A DNA stretch of 64,000 nucleotides, from assembly GCF_900177645.1 (NCBI RefSeq), contig NZ_FXAO01000003.1, positions 405,150 to 469,149 on the forward strand, written 5' to 3'. The translations under genes were made by a program, and so were the position numbers. This document shows positions 60,954 through 64,000 of the stretch, in pieces (position 1 is the first letter of the stretch; every line of letters begins with the position of its first letter). Below the pieces are notes generated by a model, which ran no database searches, was not told where the DNA came from, and saw nothing but the letters and a program-made list of their open reading frames with translations. This DNA is from Arenibacter troitsensis (lineage in GTDB: Bacteria > Bacteroidota > Bacteroidia > Flavobacteriales > Flavobacteriaceae).

Positions 60954-63281
60954 ATGAAAGAATTCCCAAGTAATATAGAGCGCGTTGAGGAAGATGAATC
61001 AAATGCTTTAATGGAAATCATTAAGAAATACCTAAGGTATTGGCCGTGGTTCCTCTTATCGGCCATTGCCTGTATAGGTGCTGGATTTATCTATATGCGC
61101 TATGCTCCGGTTAAATACAATACTGTAGCCAAGATCAAGATTATAGACGACACCAAGGAGGCCGATATAGCATCTGATGCCCTTGCCCTTTTGAGCAGGA
61201 ACAATAAGATAAACCTGGAAAATGAAATAGAGGTTTTAAAATCTTATCGTATTCTTAAACAAGTCGTAGAAGAGCACCACCTGGACATAGCCTATTATGA
61301 GGTGGGCAAGGTTAAATCTACCCAACTATGGGTTGCCCCCTTTATAGTGGAGAAACAAATTGAAGCTGATAGTGTTCAAACCCCCTGGCTTTACGATATA
61401 ACTATGGATGCCCAGGGCATGAGAATTACGGATGTAAATGACCAGGTCTTTACCCCAAATTTAAAGGAACCCGACTCGCCTACAGCCGGCCTCCCTTTTA
61501 CCATAAAGTTGCGGGAGGGCATAGACCCCAGCTTTTACGCGGGCATCAACTATAGCCTAGTACTAAACCCTATAAAGAAGGTAATATTTCAATTAATAAA
61601 AGATATACAAGTACAGGCCACCAGTAAGAGCAGTGAGATTTTATCTTTGTCCATAAATGGAGGAAATATTGATAAAAATGAAGCTATTCTAAATACCCTG
61701 ATCGAGAAATTTAACCGGGACGGGGTATTGGACCGGCAACTGGTGTCTAAACGAACCCTCGACTTTATAGACGAACGTTTTATATACCTCACCCAGGAGC
61801 TGGATTCTATTGAAGGCGGCAAGGAAAGCTTTAAACGTTCCAACAACCTCTCTTATATAGAAGCAGATGCGGGAGCAAGCTTATTAAAAAAGTCTGAAAC
61901 GGAGGCCGAGGTAAATAAGTTGGAAAACCAGATTTCTATTTCCATTTTATTAAAGCAATCTGTAATTAACCAGATGGATTATGGTTTATTGCCTGCCAAT
62001 ATCGGGCTGGAAAATACAAGTCTTAATACTTTGGTCAGTGACTACAATAAACTCTCGTTGGATAGGGAGAAATTGTTACAAAACGTGGGTAAGGACCACC
62101 CTACCCTAGTTGCCCTTAACGAGCAATTGGAGCGTGCCAAGGTCAACATCATTAAATCGGTGAACATCTATGAAACACAGTTAAAAAACTCACTTCGTCA
62201 ATTAAAGGAGGAAGAAAGTCGTGCAGGTTCACAATTTGCCCGTTTGCCGGAAAAGGAAAAAATGTTGCGTTCCATAGAACGGCAGCAGGATATTAAGGAA
62301 AATCTTTTTCTCTTGCTACTTCAAAAACGTGAGGAGGCCGCCATAAGCTACGCCGTAACCGCCCCCTCCGTAAAGATTGTAGATTATGGGTTGACCAATA
62401 GTATCCCGGTATCGCCTAAGAAGACGATTGTGTATGCGCTTTCGTTGATAGCGGGTATGTTCTTGCCCTTTGCCGTACTGTATATCAGATTTACCCTGGA
62501 TACAAAAATTAGGAGCCGAAAGGATCTGGAAATTTTATATCCAGAAATCCCTATTGCTGGAGAAATCCCATTTTTCAAAGGAACCAAAAGCTTTATGGAA
62601 GTCAATGATCGGTCTATTTTGGCAGAATCCTTCAGTATTTTAGGTACTAACCTTAGTTATCTCCTGCCCGAAAACAAAGCCAAGGGGGGCCAAGTCATTG
62701 CGGTGACTTCCTCTGTTAAAGGCGAGGGAAAAACACTTTTGTCCAGCAATTTATCATTGGCCTATGCCAGTTTAAATAAAAAGGTTCTTTTGGTCGGTGC
62801 CGATTTAAGGAATCCCCAACTACATACCTATTTTAACGGAAATAGCGATCAAAAAGGCCTATCCAACTTCCTAAATGACCCTGGTATGAACTGGAAAGAC
62901 TGCTTGGTAAACGGTCCCGGCAATAATGGCTCGCTTAATATATGCTTTGGAGGTCCCATACCCCCAAATGCCCCGGAATTGTTATCTAGCAAAGCTTTTG
63001 CCCAATTTCTGGAAAACGCAAAACAGGAATTCGATTATATTATATTGGACACCGCTCCTACCATGTTGGTCTCGGATACACTTTTAATCTCAAAATTCGC
63101 CGATGCTACCCTATTTGTAACTCGTGCCGGCCTAACGGACAAGCGTCTTTTGGAGTTCTCTAAAAACCTGCACAAGACCAAAAAGCTTAAAAACATGGCC
63201 TATGTGGTTAACGGTGTGGGCAATGGTAAGGCCAAAGGCTATAACTATGGGTACGGTTATGGGTATGGGAGTGAGAAGTAG
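60954..63281 (+). CDS. Wzc-type polysaccharide co-polymerase / tyrosine autokinase
   Basis: A 775-residue inner-membrane protein: an N-terminal helix (WPWFLLSAIACIGAGFIYM, about residues 31-49), a Wzz chain-length domain, a coiled-coil periplasmic region (about 250-480), a second membrane helix (TIVYALSLIAGMFLPFAVLYIRF, about 490-512) and a cytoplasmic BY-kinase domain. Walker A is SSVKGEGKTLLSS (about 585-597), Walker A' LLVGADLRNPQ and Walker B YIILDTAP. The C-terminus is a tyrosine cluster (YNYGYGYGYG) that would be autophosphorylated. It controls chain length and export with an outer-membrane Wza, which is not in this window. It is the last gene of the locus. Confidence 0.93.
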   Translation: MKEFPSNIERVEEDESNALMEIIKKYLRYWPWFLLSAIACIGAGFIYMRYAPVKYNTVAKIKIIDDTKEADIASDALALLSRNNKINLENEIEVLKSYRILKQVVEEHHLDIAYYEVGKVKSTQLWVAPFIVEKQIEADSVQTPWLYDITMDAQGMRITDVNDQVFTPNLKEPDSPTAGLPFTIKLREGIDPSFYAGINYSLVLNPIKKVIFQLIKDIQVQATSKSSEILSLSINGGNIDKNEAILNTLIEKFNRDGVLDRQLVSKRTLDFIDERFIYLTQELDSIEGGKESFKRSNNLSYIEADAGASLLKKSETEAEVNKLENQISISILLKQSVINQMDYGLLPANIGLENTSLNTLVSDYNKLSLDREKLLQNVGKDHPTLVALNEQLERAKVNIIKSVNIYETQLKNSLRQLKEEESRAGSQFARLPEKEKMLRSIERQQDIKENLFLLLLQKREEAAISYAVTAPSVKIVDYGLTNSIPVSPKKTIVYALSLIAGMFLPFAVLYIRFTLDTKIRSRKDLEILYPEIPIAGEIPFFKGTKSFMEVNDRSILAESFSILGTNLSYLLPENKAKGGQVIAVTSSVKGEGKTLLSSNLSLAYASLNKKVLLVGADLRNPQLHTYFNGNSDQKGLSNFLNDPGMNWKDCLVNGPGNNGSLNICFGGPIPPNAPELLSSKAFAQFLENAKQEFDYIILDTAPTMLVSDTLLISKFADATLFVTRAGLTDKRLLEFSKNLHKTKKLKNMAYVVNGVGNGKAKGYNYGYGYGYGSEK

Positions 63282-63357
63282 AAAGGTGTTGTAATGTTGA
63301 AAGTTATAATGTTTAATGTTATAACGTTGAATGTTCAAGGTTTAAGGTCTAATGCCC

Positions 63358-63410
63358 GTCACTTCTAGCTTGCCTTACGGTCGGGCAGGCCTGCCCGGCC
63401 GTAAGGCGGG
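63358..63410. repeat. Mutated GTCACTTCTAG site with hairpin pair
   Basis: GTCACTTCTAG (63358-63368, one change from CGAG) followed by 21-nt units at 63369-63389 and 63390-63410 in opposite orientation. Confidence 0.72.
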
Positions 63411-63709
63411 CGGAGTCGAAATCAAAGTAAACGGAAGTTAACAGTGTTTAGCCAGAAGCCAATAGGCAAAAGGCATAAGCAATAGTTAAATGTTCAAAAG
63501 TTGAAAGTACTCTCTGTAATGGAGCGTTGGAAGAATCTAGAATCTAGATGCTAGAGCCAGAACTAAAGCCTTGTGTTGAAAGCCCTATAACTAGGTGCTC
63601 CTTCCCATGGCTAGGGGAAGGTGGCTTCGACCTAGGAGAAGACGGAAGGGGTAGACTGGGTGGCCATCTGCTTCTTACAATGTACAATTAGCAATAAACA
63701 AAGTAAAAA

Positions 63710-63763
63710 GTCCTCCCCCTAGCCCCCTCCTACTGCAAAAAAGCTGCACAAGCAAGGAGGGGG
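63710..63763. repeat. C-rich palindromic module with 22-nt insertion (right copy)
   Basis: CCCCCTCC (63723-63730) and CAAGGAGGGGG (63753-63763) are separated by the same 22 bases (63731-63752, starting TACTGC, ending CACAAG) as at 47,936. Confidence 0.75.
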
Positions 63764-63826
63764 AATAATTCTTTCATAAATACAATATTAGCACCTCAGA
63801 ACAAATTCCCTCCGCTTGGGGGAGAG

Positions 63827-63869
63827 CTTGCCCAGCCCTCAAGGCGGGCCTGCCCGGCCGTAAGGCGGG
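63827..63869. repeat. Hairpin-unit pair without the CGAG word
   Basis: A 22-nt unit (63827-63848, starts CTTGCCC) and a 21-nt unit (63849-63869, starts CCTGCCC, ends AGGCGGG) side by side, preceded by GGAGAG rather than the usual GTCACTTCGAG. Confidence 0.65.
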
Positions 63870-64000
63870 CGGAGTCGAAATCAAAGTAAACGGAAGTTAA
63901 CAGTTTTTAGCCAAAAGCCATTAGCCATAAGGCATAAGCAATAGTTAAATGCTAAATGTTCAAAAGTTGAAAGTACTCTCTGTAATGGAGCGTTGGAAGA

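Larger units (their letters stand above)
63318..63795. repeat. Right long direct repeat
   Basis: Counterpart of 47502-47999 in the same orientation, 15.8 kb away, starting with 48 identical bases and ending with a nearly identical 128-base block that contains the interrupted C-rich module. Confidence 0.85.
63282..64000. repeat. Repeat island 6, right border of the polysaccharide locus
   Basis: About 720 non-coding bases reaching the window end: the right copy of the long direct repeat (63318-63795), then a second, partial copy of its internal part (63847-64000 corresponds to 63388-63534). So at least a partial tandem duplication exists and probably continues beyond the window. It contains four hairpin units and one C-rich module. 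Confidence 0.8.

Overview
The window looks like a chromosomal segment of a marine member of the Flavobacteriaceae (Bacteroidota). The evidence is moderate-to-low GC, genes without Shine-Dalgarno sequences, several promoters of the Bacteroidota type (TTG, a 17-24 nt spacer, then TAnnTTTG), TonB-dependent outer-membrane proteins, lipoproteins with short signal peptides, and a prfB gene with the classical +1 frameshift site. No rRNA, tRNA, CRISPR array, transposase or phage gene was recognised. The genus cannot be fixed from the sequence alone.

Region 1 (about 1-29,900) is compact and essentially repeat-free. It holds a YegP-like protein, threonine aldolase, a circularly permuted ATP-grasp / alpha-E / transglutaminase trio, prfB, an ArsC-family protein, a Gly/Tyr-rich secreted protein with a TonB-family receptor, a QEGLA-type metallopeptidase, and two tandem dicarboxylate/cation symporters, one of them broken by an in-frame stop. 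These are followed by chorismate synthase, an LpxH-like phosphoesterase, a YdiJ-like FAD/Fe-S dehydrogenase, a TlpA-like lipoprotein, a rhomboid protease divergent from an LpxL-like acyltransferase, a sterol-desaturase-family enzyme, an EEP-family hydrolase, phosphoglucosamine mutase, ACP phosphodiesterase and gamma-glutamyltransferase.

Region 2 (about 29,900-48,750) has a different architecture: single genes or small operons separated by 0.3-1.3 kb non-coding islands, most of them built from short repeats. The cassettes are a four-gene sugar-acid operon (HUMPS-family decarboxylase, MDR dehydrogenase, SDR, TIM-barrel isomerase), a TonB receptor, a YncE/phosphoesterase fusion lipoprotein, a saccharopine-dehydrogenase-like protein, an orphan NqrC-like FMN-binding lipoprotein, and a three-gene operon (LgoD-like dehydrogenase, UxaA-family dehydratase, COG3618 lactonase) that fits deoxy-sugar or L-galactonate catabolism.

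Region 3 (48,754-63,281) is an exopolysaccharide locus: a WecA-like initiating transferase, nucleotide-sugar dehydrogenase, acetyltransferase, Wzx flippase, EpsG-like polymerase, three glycosyltransferases, a GINT1-domain protein, a CapK-like adenylating enzyme and a Wzc tyrosine autokinase. Several genes in its middle are visibly more AT-rich than the rest of the window. The locus is bracketed by colinear direct repeats of about 0.5 kb (47,502-47,999 and 63,318-63,795), so it could be lost, amplified or exchanged as a 15.8-kb unit.

The most unusual signal is in the repeat islands. A 21-nt hairpin unit recurs singly or in tandem, often exactly next to the word GTCACTTCGAG or GTCATTGCGAG (or its complement), and uninterrupted copies of that word also occur. 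Other perfect mini-hairpins sit inside larger repeat scaffolds. This looks like nested, site-preferring insertion of very small palindromes and is the best candidate here for an undescribed system.
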